A DNA stretch of 43,006 bases from contig JAAZAR010000079.1 in NCBI GenBank assembly GCA_012514235.1, positions 1 to 43,006 on the forward strand, written 5' to 3'. The position numbers and the translations under genes were made by a program. Positions 6,937 through 14,046 of this stretch are shown here, piece after piece. The notes under the pieces are model-generated. The model was not told the DNA's origin, did no database searches, and was given only the letters and a program-made list of their open reading frames with translations. Origin of the DNA: Actinomycetota bacterium (lineage in GTDB: Bacteria; Actinomycetota; Thermoleophilia; UBA2241). How positions within the stretch are numbered: position 1 is the stretch's first letter; each line of letters opens with the position of its first letter.

Positions 6937-8720
6937 CAGCACTCCACCGTCTCGGCGAGGCTGAGCGCGCCGCGTCTGCACACCTCGACGCAGAGGCCGC
7001 AGCCGGTGCAGGACTCGAGCACGGCGACCGCGCCGTCTCCCGGCGCGATGGCCGGACACCCGATGTCGACGCACAGGCCGCAGAGATTGCAGCGCTCGTC
7101 GTCGACGACGACCTCGCCGGCCCGGTGCCGGGTCATGAGCACGCACGGTGCCAGCGCGACGATGACGCCGAGCCCCGGAGCGGCGGCCTCCTCCTTGACG
7201 GCCACGTCGAGCGCCTTGTGGTCGGTGGCGTCCACCGTGACGCAGCGCACGCCGATGCCCTCGCACAGCCTCTGGATGTCGACGGCGGGTCCCTGGGCGC
7301 GGTCCGGCTGAATGCCGGTCCCCGGATGCCCCTGGTGACCGGTCATCGCGGTGGTGCGGTTGTCGAGGACGACGAGCATGCCCTCGACTTCGTTGTAGAA
7401 GGCGTCGATGAGCGGCGTGATGCCGGAGTGGAAGAACGTCGAGTCGCCGATGACGCCGACGGCGGCCTTCTTGCCGAGCGCCTTGTTGAAGCCGGCCATC
7501 ATGCCGACGCTGGCGCCCATGCACAGGCAGCTGTCCAGGGCGAGGAGCGGCGGCAGCGAGCCGAGCGTGTAGCAGCCGATGTCGCCCATGGGCGCCAGCT
7601 TGCGGCGGCGCAGGGCGGCGAAGACGGAGCGGTGCGAGCAGCCCGGGCAGAGCACCGGCGGACGCACCGGGAGGCCGGGCGCCGGCTGAGGCGGCGCCGA
7701 GAGCCTCGGCGCCGGCGGCATGACCGGCCTCCGGCGCCGCGGCGGCTTGCGCAGCACGTACGGCTCGAGCGCGCGGAAGACGATCTCCTGGTCGAGCTCG
7801 CCGTCTGACGGGATGGCCTCCTTGCCGACGACCGGCAGGCCGAGGGCCCGGATCTGTTCCTCGAAGAAGGGGTCGAGCTCCTCCACCACGGCCACGCGGG
7901 AGACGTGCTCGTACAGGCGTGCCACCTTGGCGTACGGCAGAGGGTGCGACATGCCGAGCTTGAGGAACCAGGCCTTGGGGAAGGCCTCGCGGGCGTAGGT
8001 GTACGCCACGCCGGAGGCGATGATGCCGAAGTCGGACGAGCCCGCCTCGAGCACGTTGAGCGGGCTCTCCTCCGCCCGCCGGCGGAGCTTCTCGAGGCGT
8101 TCCAGGACCACCCGGTTCCGCTGGCGCGCGTACTGCGGGACCATGACGTACTTGCTCATGTCCCGCGCATACTCGCGCGCCGGCGCCTCGACCGGCACGC
8201 GCGGCACCACCTGCCCGCGGCCGTGCGAGATCCGCGTCGTGGTCCGCAGCAGGACCGGCGTGTCGAACTCCTCGGAGAGCGCGAACGCCTCGGCCACGAA
8301 GTCGTAGGCCTCCTGGCTGTCCGACGGCTCGAGCATGGGGATCTTGGCGAACTTCGCGTAAGCGCGGTTGTCCTGCTCGTTCTGGGACGAGTGCATGCCG
8401 GGATCGTCGGCACTGACGATCACGAGCCCGGCGTTGACGCCGGTGAGCGACAGGGTCATCAGGGGATCGGCGGCGACGTTGAGGCCGACGTGCTTCATCG
8501 TCACGATGGTGCGGACGCCCGCCAGCGACGCGCCGACCGCGGTCTCCAGCGCCACCTTCTCGTTGACGCACCACTGGCTGTGGATGCCCTCGAGCCTCGC
8601 GGCCGTCTCGACGATCTCCGTGGACGGCGTGCCGGGATACCCGCACGCGAACCGGGCCCCGGCGCGCACGGCGCCGTGGGCGATGGCTTCGTTCCCGGAG
8701 AAGAAGAGCTGGCGTTCCAT
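6936..8720 (-). CDS. iorA: Indolepyruvate:ferredoxin oxidoreductase, alpha subunit
   Basis: A 594-residue IorA. The N-terminal pyrimidine-binding half includes NEAIAHGAVRAG and CGYPGTPSTEI; the TPP-binding half has CPGCSHRS, GDIGCYTLG, GDSTFFHSG and the DNRTTAMTGHQ loop. The C-terminus is a ferredoxin module with two 4Fe-4S clusters: Cys 544, 547, 550, 555 and Cys 571, 574, 577, 581. The last motif ends CRRG rather than CP, a minor deviation. The ATG at 8720 gives the standard N-terminus; the open frame continues far upstream but without homology. The start has no Shine-Dalgarno sequence; a TAGAAT box lies 11 bases before it inside a perfect palindrome. It is first gene of the ior-paaK operon. 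Confidence 0.95.
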   Translation of the reverse strand: MERQLFFSGNEAIAHGAVRAGARFACGYPGTPSTEIVETAARLEGIHSQWCVNEKVALETAVGASLAGVRTIVTMKHVGLNVAADPLMTLSLTGVNAGLVIVSADDPGMHSSQNEQDNRAYAKFAKIPMLEPSDSQEAYDFVAEAFALSEEFDTPVLLRTTTRISHGRGQVVPRVPVEAPAREYARDMSKYVMVPQYARQRNRVVLERLEKLRRRAEESPLNVLEAGSSDFGIIASGVAYTYAREAFPKAWFLKLGMSHPLPYAKVARLYEHVSRVAVVEELDPFFEEQIRALGLPVVGKEAIPSDGELDQEIVFRALEPYVLRKPPRRRRPVMPPAPRLSAPPQPAPGLPVRPPVLCPGCSHRSVFAALRRRKLAPMGDIGCYTLGSLPPLLALDSCLCMGASVGMMAGFNKALGKKAAVGVIGDSTFFHSGITPLIDAFYNEVEGMLVVLDNRTTAMTGHQGHPGTGIQPDRAQGPAVDIQRLCEGIGVRCVTVDATDHKALDVAVKEEAAAPGLGVIVALAPCVLMTRHRAGEVVVDDERCNLCGLCVDIGCPAIAPGDGAVAVLESCTGCGLCVEVCRRGALSLAETVEC

Positions 8721-8729
8721 GGGAGCATC

Positions 8730-8745
8730 GCATTCTACAGAATGC
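8730..8745. promoter_or_regulatory. Perfect 16-bp palindrome at the iorA promoter (candidate operator)
   Basis: GCATTCT-AC-AGAATGC has perfect 7-bp arms and lies nine bases upstream of the iorA ATG. On the minus strand it contains TAGAAT, a good -10 box. A dimeric repressor bound here would cover the -10 and the transcription start. No regulator gene is adjacent. Confidence 0.5.
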
Positions 8746-8897
8746 CGCGCCTCGGGTGCCAGCCGCCGCATGACCCCGCGACCGCATCCCTCGCGATGGC
8801 GGAAGACGCCGGGGATGCAGATCGCGTGTCTCCGGGGCGTGTTCCGCCGGCCGGGAGAGGGCGTATCGGACACCGAAGCATAACCCTGTACCACACC

Positions 8898-8926
8898 TTG
8901 AAGGATTTGCCTCACAGTGTGAGAAT
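8898..8926 (+). promoter_or_regulatory. Candidate sigma70-type promoter (TTGAAG-17-GAGAAT) with internal palindrome
   Basis: TTGAAG (8898-8903) and GAGAAT (8921-8926) are 17 bases apart and point towards the GGDEF-like gene. The spacer end and -10 contain a perfect 13-bp palindrome, CTCACA-G-TGTGAG, at 8911-8923. The rest of the 258-base gap between iorA and this gene shows no further structure that I can name. Confidence 0.4.
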
Positions 8927-8978
8927 AGTCGTGCATGCACGCACCGCTCACGCCCTGCATGACCCGGACGGCCACCGG

Positions 8979-9980
8979 GTGAGCCGTCTTTCTCGCAGAC
9001 GCCCCGACCCGGCTCTCCTGCGAGCGCGCTACAGGACCCTCTTCTTCCTGCTCGTCACGGCGCTGGCGCTGGCGCTCGGCGAGCGCGCCGCGGTCGCGCC
9101 GGCCGTGGCCGGCGTCCTCTACGGCGTCTACTCCATGCGGGTCGCGGGCCGGCGGCCCGAGGACCTCGCGCACACGTTCGTGGTGCTCGACTGGGCGTGT
9201 CTCGGCATCGCACTCGCGCTCTCCGGCGGGTCGGGCAGCTGGCTGCTCGTGGCCGTCCCCTTCCTCGCCTTCGGCCAGCTCGCCGGCGCTCCGCGCGCCG
9301 ACTGGCCGTTCCTCGTCGGCCCGTCGCTGCTGCTGCTCGTGATCCTGGCCATCGCCGATCCCACCATGGGCGGCACCCGCATCGGCGCCGCCGCCAAGCT
9401 GATCGTCCTCGTCGCGGGCGGCTGCGTCGCCGCGACCCGCGTACGGCGGCGACCGGTCGCCGAACGGCGCCGCCGCCAGGCACACGTGCCCAAGGTCGAT
9501 CCGGGCACCGGCCTCTCCACGATGGCCTGTCTTCCCGGCTTCCTCGAGGTCTCCACGGCGACGGCGCTCGACGAGCATCGCCCGCTGAGCGTGGTGTACC
9601 TGCGGCTGGAGCACTACGAGGACAGCCGCAACTTCCTCGGGGAGCAGCGCAGCGAAGAACTGGTGCGCGGGGTGGCGCGGCGAGCCGAGCGCCGCGTGGG
9701 CGCCGACGGACGAGCCTTCCGCGTGCGTCCGGACGCGATCGTCATGGTGTTGCCGGGCGTGTCGCTCTCGGAGGCGCGTGAGACGGCCGCCGTCGTCGCC
9801 CACGACGTGGCCGGCGGCCTCATCGCCGGGCGCCGCCAGACGGTGGCGACCGGCGTCTCCTCCTTCCCCACGGTGCGCAGCATCGAGGACCTGCTCACCG
9901 CGGCACAGGACGAGGCGCAACCGGCGGCGCTCTCCACCGAGGTCGCCGGCACGGTCATCCCCCTGGCGGCCGCCCAGTGA
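8979..9980 (+). CDS. Membrane protein with degenerate GGDEF-like domain
   Basis: A protein of about 333 residues. A hydrophobic N-terminal half with four or five membrane segments (residues about 15-155) is followed by a cytoplasmic domain that keeps the GGDEF fold outline (PGTGLSTMACLPGFLE, a strand LSVVYLRLE, a final helix ending LLTAAQDEA). The GG(D/E)EF signature is replaced by RVRPDAI, and the metal-binding Asp residues of the LDxDxFK strand are missing. It is therefore probably not an active diguanylate cyclase and may bind c-di-GMP or only dimerise. The start is uncertain: GTG codons at 8919, 8931 and 8979 are in frame and none has a good ribosome site. I prefer 8979 because the candidate promoter would start RNA near 8933. 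Confidence 0.6.
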   Translation: MSRLSRRRPDPALLRARYRTLFFLLVTALALALGERAAVAPAVAGVLYGVYSMRVAGRRPEDLAHTFVVLDWACLGIALALSGGSGSWLLVAVPFLAFGQLAGAPRADWPFLVGPSLLLLVILAIADPTMGGTRIGAAAKLIVLVAGGCVAATRVRRRPVAERRRRQAHVPKVDPGTGLSTMACLPGFLEVSTATALDEHRPLSVVYLRLEHYEDSRNFLGEQRSEELVRGVARRAERRVGADGRAFRVRPDAIVMVLPGVSLSEARETAAVVAHDVAGGLIAGRRQTVATGVSSFPTVRSIEDLLTAAQDEAQPAALSTEVAGTVIPLAAAQ

Positions 9981-10034
9981 TCGAAGGTCCGGGAGGCGCG
10001 GCGGCGTGAGCCGGCCTCGCCACCCGGGCGGCCT

Positions 10035-10056
10035 GCGGGCCGGCTGTACGGCCCGC
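10035..10056 (+). terminator. Hairpin after the GGDEF-like gene
   Basis: GCGGGCC and GGCCCGC form a 7-bp stem with an 8-base loop, 55 bases after the stop codon and 27 bases before the next promoter box. The following bases are GTCTTG, with no real U-tract. Confidence 0.35.
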
Positions 10057-10082
10057 GTCTTGCCACTCCCCATGCGCCTCGC

Positions 10083-10088
10083 TAGTCT
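10083..10088 (+). promoter_or_regulatory. -10 box (TAGTCT), leaderless type
   Basis: TAGTCT ends exactly six bases before GTG 10095, the first gene of the Roadblock operon. There is no -35 hexamer or Shine-Dalgarno sequence in between, so the mRNA should begin at the start codon. Confidence 0.5.
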
Positions 10089-10094
10089 TCGGTT

Positions 10095-10394
10095 GTGGAG
10101 ATCGACGTCAGCAGCCAGCAGGCGCCGGAGGGCGTGGTCGTACGGGTCAAGGTGCGGCTCTCCGGGCGTGAGACCAGCCGGCTGTTCGTGACGGGCGACA
10201 CGCTCCTCCAGCTCCCGCTGGACGGCGCCGTGCCCGACACAGACGGCTCGCCCGTGCCTCGCACCTCCATCTTCCTCAGTGAACTGGCCGGCCGCAGGGA
10301 CGGCCTCACCCGCACGTTCGCCGACGCGGCGCACGCGGAGACGTTCGCCGCTGCCGTGCGCGCCCAACTCGAGACCGCCTTGGAGGCGTCATGA
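10095..10394 (+). CDS. Unknown 99-residue protein, first gene of the Roadblock operon
   Basis: I do not recognise this family. The 99-residue protein has alternating short hydrophobic strands (VVVRVKVRL, SRLFVTGDTLLQLPL, TSIFLSEL) and a C-terminal helix rich in Ala, which suggests a small alpha/beta fold without membrane segments or cysteines. The GTG start is supported by the TAGTCT box six bases upstream. Its stop overlaps the start of the Roadblock gene (ATGA), so it is the leading, translationally coupled partner and may bind that protein. High-GC third positions and coupling argue that it is a real gene. Confidence 0.65.
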   Translation: MEIDVSSQQAPEGVVVRVKVRLSGRETSRLFVTGDTLLQLPLDGAVPDTDGSPVPRTSIFLSELAGRRDGLTRTFADAAHAETFAAAVRAQLETALEAS

Positions 10395-10732
10395 CCGACC
10401 AGGCCGACACCCTCGCCGCCCAGCTGGCTCCGTACCGCGAGATCCCGGGCATCCTCGCCGCCCTGCTCGTCTCGCGCGACGGCTTCGTGGTGGCCGCCGA
10501 TGCGGGACCTGAGATCCAGCCCGACGCCGTGGCCGCCCAGGTGGCCGGCGTCATCGACATCGCCGCGAGGCTCTCGGCCGAGTTCGGCAAGCCCGAGGCG
10601 AAGTACATCTCCCTCGAGTTCGAGGACCTCAACCTGGTGCTCGCCCCGTTCGGCGGCGAGCTCATGCTCGTGCTCGCGGGCCTGCCCGGCGCCCTCTCCT
10701 GCGAGTACCGCCTCATCAGGCCAGGCGCCTGA
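10391..10732 (+). CDS. Roadblock/LC7-domain protein
   Basis: A 113-residue single-domain Roadblock/LC7 protein: an N-terminal helix (AAQLAPYREIPGILAALLVS), then the RDGFVVAADAG strand pair, a helix through AAQVAGVIDIAARLS, and the strands YISLEFEDLNLVLAPFGGELMLVLAG. Bacterial members dimerise and act as regulators or partners of small GTPases (MglA/MglB type) or sit beside histidine kinases in actinobacteria. No GTPase gene lies in the window. It overlaps the unknown upstream gene by four bases and precedes the UDG-like gene by 40 bases, so all three probably form one operon closed by the strong hairpin at 11379-11423. Confidence 0.85.
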   Translation: MTDQADTLAAQLAPYREIPGILAALLVSRDGFVVAADAGPEIQPDAVAAQVAGVIDIAARLSAEFGKPEAKYISLEFEDLNLVLAPFGGELMLVLAGLPGALSCEYRLIRPGA

Positions 10733-10772
10733 CCGCCCGCCGCACGCGGCCGGACCGACCAAGGAGACTCCC

Positions 10773-11366
10773 ATGGAAGACGCGGTCGAACAACTCGACA
10801 ACCTGGCGCGGAGCGTCGGCACGTGCACCCTCTGCGAGGAGCTCGTTGCCAACCGACTCCGCGCCGTACCCGGCGGCGGCCACCCGCACTGCTCGGTGAT
10901 GGTCGTCGCGCTCCACACCGACCCTGCAGACGAACAGGACGGCGGCCTGGCCGGCCAGTCGCTGCTCGACGGACTCGCCGAGTTCATGCCCGCCCTCGCG
11001 GAGAGCCGCGACAAGGTGTACGTCACGGCGCTCGTCAAGTGCGTGCCGCGCAGCGACGGCGCCGTGCGCGGCCCACTGCCGCAGGAGCTCGACCACTGCT
11101 ACCCGTACCTCTCGAAGGAACTCACGATCACGACGCCCCACTACGTGCTCACGGTGGGCGAAGAGACCACGCACTACCTGCTCGGCAAGCTGTTCAAGGA
11201 CCGCCCGTCGGTGCCGGGCGACTCGCTCGAGCTGCGCGTCTTCGACAACCCGGCGTTCAAGGTGGTGCCGGTGGCGACGCCCGAAGAGTTGCGCCGGCGC
11301 GATCCCAAGGTCCGCAACGACTACACAGAGCGCCTGCGCAGGCTCGCACAGGTGATGGGCCTCTGA
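10773..11366 (+). CDS. Uracil-DNA-glycosylase-superfamily protein lacking active-site motifs
   Basis: A 197-residue protein with the outline of a family-4 (Fe-S) uracil-DNA glycosylase. The four cluster cysteines appear kept: C18 and C21 (CTLC), C90 (LVKC) and C109 (LDHCYPYL), and the LTVGEETTHYLLG strand-helix matches the family. The catalytic parts are not kept. The GEAPG-x-x-ED motif is replaced by ALHTDPADEQDGG (residues 46-58), and the C-terminal HP(S/A) motif reads ATPEELRRR. It probably does not excise uracil and may bind DNA or serve as an Fe-S or structural partner. AAGGAG lies six bases before the ATG. It is the last gene of the Roadblock operon. Confidence 0.72.
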   Translation: MEDAVEQLDNLARSVGTCTLCEELVANRLRAVPGGGHPHCSVMVVALHTDPADEQDGGLAGQSLLDGLAEFMPALAESRDKVYVTALVKCVPRSDGAVRGPLPQELDHCYPYLSKELTITTPHYVLTVGEETTHYLLGKLFKDRPSVPGDSLELRVFDNPAFKVVPVATPEELRRRDPKVRNDYTERLRRLAQVMGL

Positions 11367-11378
11367 CGCCCGAGTGAC

Positions 11379-11423
11379 GAAGGCCGCCGGCCGGGGCCCT
11401 CCGTGCCCCGGCCGGCGGCCTTC
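11379..11423. terminator. Strong bidirectional hairpin between convergent genes
   Basis: Two 19-base arms (11379-11397 and 11405-11423) are perfectly complementary around a 7-base loop. The hairpin lies 12 bases past the UDG-like stop and 57 bases past the stop of the convergent lipid kinase, so it can end both transcripts. There is no U-tract. Confidence 0.75.
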
Positions 11424-11480
11424 GCGCGTACGGACCACGTCAGCGCCGCCCGCCCTCCCCCGGACGGGCAACGGCGAGCG

Positions 11481-12377
11481 TCACGGCACCACGACACGCA
11501 GGGCGCGGGGCACGACCTTGCAGTCCATCGGCAGGCTTCCCGCCAGCTCGCCGTCGGTCTGCACCAGCACCTCCTTGCCGTCCTCCACGGTGGTGATCCT
11601 GGCGTTCTCGGTGCGGAAGTACTCGACCTTGGGGTGTTTGATGTGCGCGTTGATGAGCGCCGCCGTCCAGTACCAGACGGTGCTCACGAACGACTTGTCC
11701 TTGAGCACGCACACGTCCAGCAGACCGTCGCGCATGTCGGCGAGCGGCGTGATGCCGAACGCGCCGCCGTAGTTGGACGAGTTGCCGAAGACGGCGAAGT
11801 AGCCCTCCACCGTACGCTCCTCGCTGGTCACGCGGATGAGCGGCTCCTCGTGCGTGAGATACGTGGCCAGCCCCTGCACCGCGAACGCCGCCTCCTTGAG
11901 GGCCTTCTTCAGGGTGGGGTGCAGCGAAGCGACCACGGCGGCGTCCATGCCGACCCCCGCCATGAGGCCGAAGTAGCGGTCGCCGGCCAGGCCGAGGTCG
12001 ATCCAGGAGATGTGGCCGGCGTCGCCGCCCAGCAGACGCACGGCGTCCGGCGGGTCGAGCGGGATACCGAGCTCCATGGCGAGGACGTTGACGGTACCGG
12101 TGGGGATGATGGCGAGCGGCACGTCGCTGCACGCGAGGCCGTTGATCGTCTCGTTGACGGTGCCGTCGCCGCCGACGGCGGCGACGACGTCGAACCCGGC
12201 GGCGACGGCCTCCCGGGCCAGCCGGGTGGCGTCGCCGGACTCCTTCGTCTGGAGCTCCTCGACCTCGTACCCGAGGCCGCGAAGGGCGGAGAAGATGAGC
12301 GGCACGTCGCGCCGGTACCCGCCGCCGCCGGAGTGCGGGTTGAAGATGGCGGCGATGCGCGTGCCGACGCGGTTCAC
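11481..12377 (-). CDS. Diacylglycerol kinase family lipid kinase (YegS/DgkB-like)
   Basis: A 298-residue protein of the DAGK catalytic family. The N-terminal IFNPHSGGG loop, the nucleotide-binding VGGDGTVNETINGL motif near residues 68-81 and the IPTGTVNVLAMELGIP segment (with N for phosphate contact) are all present, followed by the beta-sandwich half with VQTDGE near the end. These enzymes phosphorylate diacylglycerol, sphingoid bases or related lipids and help recycle lipids or start glycerophospholipid synthesis. The GTG start at 12377 overlaps the PHP phosphatase stop by four bases. It is the last gene of the rhomboid-PHP-kinase set. Confidence 0.9.
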   Translation of the reverse strand: MNRVGTRIAAIFNPHSGGGGYRRDVPLIFSALRGLGYEVEELQTKESGDATRLAREAVAAGFDVVAAVGGDGTVNETINGLACSDVPLAIIPTGTVNVLAMELGIPLDPPDAVRLLGGDAGHISWIDLGLAGDRYFGLMAGVGMDAAVVASLHPTLKKALKEAAFAVQGLATYLTHEEPLIRVTSEERTVEGYFAVFGNSSNYGGAFGITPLADMRDGLLDVCVLKDKSFVSTVWYWTAALINAHIKHPKVEYFRTENARITTVEDGKEVLVQTDGELAGSLPMDCKVVPRALRVVVP

Positions 12378-13189
12378 GGGAGCTCCTCCTGCTCGTCCGA
12401 GGCGAGCGACCGCACCGTGGCGTAGCCGGCCGCACGGGCCAAAGCGGCGGCGGCGTCGAACCCGTGGCCCACGTCGTCCGGACGGTGGGCGTCCGAGCCC
12501 AGGACGAGCGGGATGCCCAGGTCGTGCGCCTCACGGAGGAGCGCCGGCGCCGGGAACGGCCTGCCGAAGGGCTTTCGCAGGCCGCCGGTGTTGACCTCGA
12601 GCGTCATGCCGGCCGCCGCCACGGCGCGCAGCGCCGTGCTCGCGGCGGCCGCCACCGCCTCCCGGTCCTCGGGGACGCCGAACTTGACGGCGTGGTCGAG
12701 GTGGCCGGCCACGTGGAACAAGCCCGTCTCGGCGGCCTGCCGCATGAGGTCCAGGCTTTCGAGGTGGATGCGGTCGAGACCGTAATCCGCCAAGCGTCCC
12801 TCCATCTCCGGATGGTCGAACCCGAACCGGTCCCCGACGACGTGGACCGACCCGATGACGTACTCGAACGGATACTGGTCGAGTACGGCCGCCGTCTCTT
12901 CGAGCGTCTCGGGGATGAAGTCCGCCTCGATGCCGAGCACGATGCGCACGTCGGCTGCGTACTCCCGGGCGAGGCCCTGGACGAGCGTGACGTAGTCGTC
13001 CAGCTCGTCCGGACGCATGGCCCAGTCGTCGCTGAGGTCGTACCTCGGCTCCCAGCCGCCGAGGAACGGCAAGTGATCGGCGAATCCCATCGCGCGCATG
13101 CCGAGCCGGACGGCGCGCTCGACGTAGTCGCGCGCCGTGCCCTCCGCATGGCGGCACATGCTGGTGTGGATGTGGTAGTCGGCGATCAT
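12374..13189 (-). CDS. PHP-domain phosphatase, histidinol-phosphatase (HisJ) family
   Basis: A 271-residue PHP-domain metal hydrolase. It opens with the metal motif DYHIHTSMCRHAEG, followed by FADHLPF, GIEADF, YVIGSVH, HLDHAVKFG and a C-terminal GSDAHRPDDVG, all metal or phosphate ligands of the HisJ/HisK group. The usual reaction is dephosphorylation of L-histidinol phosphate. No other histidine biosynthesis gene is nearby, so a different phosphoester substrate is possible. The ATG at 13189 lies 58 bases after the rhomboid stop on the same strand. Confidence 0.87.
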   Translation of the reverse strand: MIADYHIHTSMCRHAEGTARDYVERAVRLGMRAMGFADHLPFLGGWEPRYDLSDDWAMRPDELDDYVTLVQGLAREYAADVRIVLGIEADFIPETLEETAAVLDQYPFEYVIGSVHVVGDRFGFDHPEMEGRLADYGLDRIHLESLDLMRQAAETGLFHVAGHLDHAVKFGVPEDREAVAAAASTALRAVAAAGMTLEVNTGGLRKPFGRPFPAPALLREAHDLGIPLVLGSDAHRPDDVGHGFDAAAALARAAGYATVRSLASDEQEELP

Positions 13190-13247
13190 CTGTGGTGGTC
13201 GGCGGCCTCGCCCCGACGACCTCGCGGCTCGCGCCCGTGACCGAAGC

Positions 13248-13967
13248 TTACACCCGCCGTCGGCCGGGCGCGGCCCGGCCGCTTCGGCGCCGCGGCCCCC
13301 GCCGCACGAACACCCAGACGAGCGCCATCCCGGCGACGAACCCGCCGATGTGGGCGAAGAACGCCACGCCGGCTTCGCCAGAGCCGTACGACTGCGCGCC
13401 GCCGACGCCCTGGAGCAGGAACCAGACGACCAGAAGGATCCACGCCGGGACCTCGAACACGGGCCACACGACGAGCAGCGGGATCACCGTGAGGACGCGG
13501 GCCCGCGGATGGAGCACGAGGTACGCGCCGAGGATCCCGGCGATCGCGCCGCTGGCCCCGACGATCGGCACCTCGCTGGCCGGCGCCACGAGCACCTGCG
13601 CCCCCGTCGCCACGAGCCCGCAGGCGAGGTAGAACGCCCCGAACCTGGGTCTCGTCATCGCATCCTCGACGTTGTTGCCGAAGATCCACAGGTACCACAG
13701 GTTGAAGATGAGATGCAGCCAGCCCCCGTGCACGAACAAGGACGTGAACAGGGTCGCCCACCAGGGGAACCACGCGAACGGCGGCAGGTCCACGTGCCGG
13801 GTGAGCTCGAAGGGCCGTACCCCGAAGAGGTAGTACCAGCCGTCCGGCGCGATGCCCCATCGGGGCAGGGAGAGCTGGACGGCGAAGACGGTCACGTTGG
13901 CGACGATGAGCGCGACCGTGACGGCGGGAAACCGGCGCGTGGGATTGTCGTCGTGGAGCGGGATCAC
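13248..13967 (-). CDS. Rhomboid-family intramembrane serine protease
   Basis: A 239-residue protein with about six membrane segments. The catalytic Ser lies in GASGAIAG and the catalytic His in AHIGGFVAG on a later helix; the LFVHGGWLHLIFNLWYLWIFG stretch with HxxxN is the usual rhomboid signature. Rhomboids cut single-pass membrane proteins inside the bilayer. The GTG at 13967 was chosen: homology starts there and a TACACT box ends seven bases upstream. A longer frame up to ATG 14186 would run through the marR promoter. The short C-terminus is Arg-rich and cytoplasmic. It leads the operon with the PHP phosphatase and lipid kinase. Confidence 0.9.
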   Translation of the reverse strand: MIPLHDDNPTRRFPAVTVALIVANVTVFAVQLSLPRWGIAPDGWYYLFGVRPFELTRHVDLPPFAWFPWWATLFTSLFVHGGWLHLIFNLWYLWIFGNNVEDAMTRPRFGAFYLACGLVATGAQVLVAPASEVPIVGASGAIAGILGAYLVLHPRARVLTVIPLLVVWPVFEVPAWILLVVWFLLQGVGGAQSYGSGEAGVAFFAHIGGFVAGMALVWVFVRRGPRRRSGRAAPGRRRV

Positions 13968-13974
13968 GAGCGCG

Positions 13975-13980
13975 AGTGTA
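13975..13980 (-). promoter_or_regulatory. -10 box (TACACT) of the rhomboid gene, leaderless type
   Basis: On the minus strand TACACT ends seven bases before GTG 13967. It lies back to back with the marR promoter, so MarR binding near 14030-14046 could also influence it. Confidence 0.5.
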
Positions 13981-14003
13981 GCGGGCGGCGCCCCGCCTCG
14001 CAG

Positions 14004-14032
14004 TTGCGCTGATGCTTCGGACCCCGTATACT
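14004..14032 (+). promoter_or_regulatory. marR promoter (TTGCGC-17-TATACT)
   Basis: TTGCGC (14004-14009) and TATACT (14027-14032) have the ideal 17-base spacing and the start codon is 12 bases after the -10 box, so the leader would be only about six bases long. Confidence 0.65.
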
Positions 14033-14046
14033 TAGGTATCCGAAGT
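14030..14046. promoter_or_regulatory. Candidate MarR operator (ACTTAGG-TAT-CCGAAGT)
   Basis: A 17-bp inverted repeat with 7-base arms and a single mismatch. It overlaps the end of the -10 box and the first bases of marR. TTAGG-type half-sites at the promoter are typical for autorepressing MarR proteins controlling a downstream exporter. Confidence 0.6.

Noticed and set aside
8735..8790. Sigma54-type promoter (TGGCAC) upstream of iorA
   Set aside because: A TGGCAC-like element exists on the minus strand but the matching TTGC element at the fixed distance is missing.
8721..10367. Upstream extension of the iorA frame to 10367
   Set aside because: The added 549 codons have no homology, lie antisense to the GGDEF-like gene and bypass the normal IorA N-terminus at 8720.
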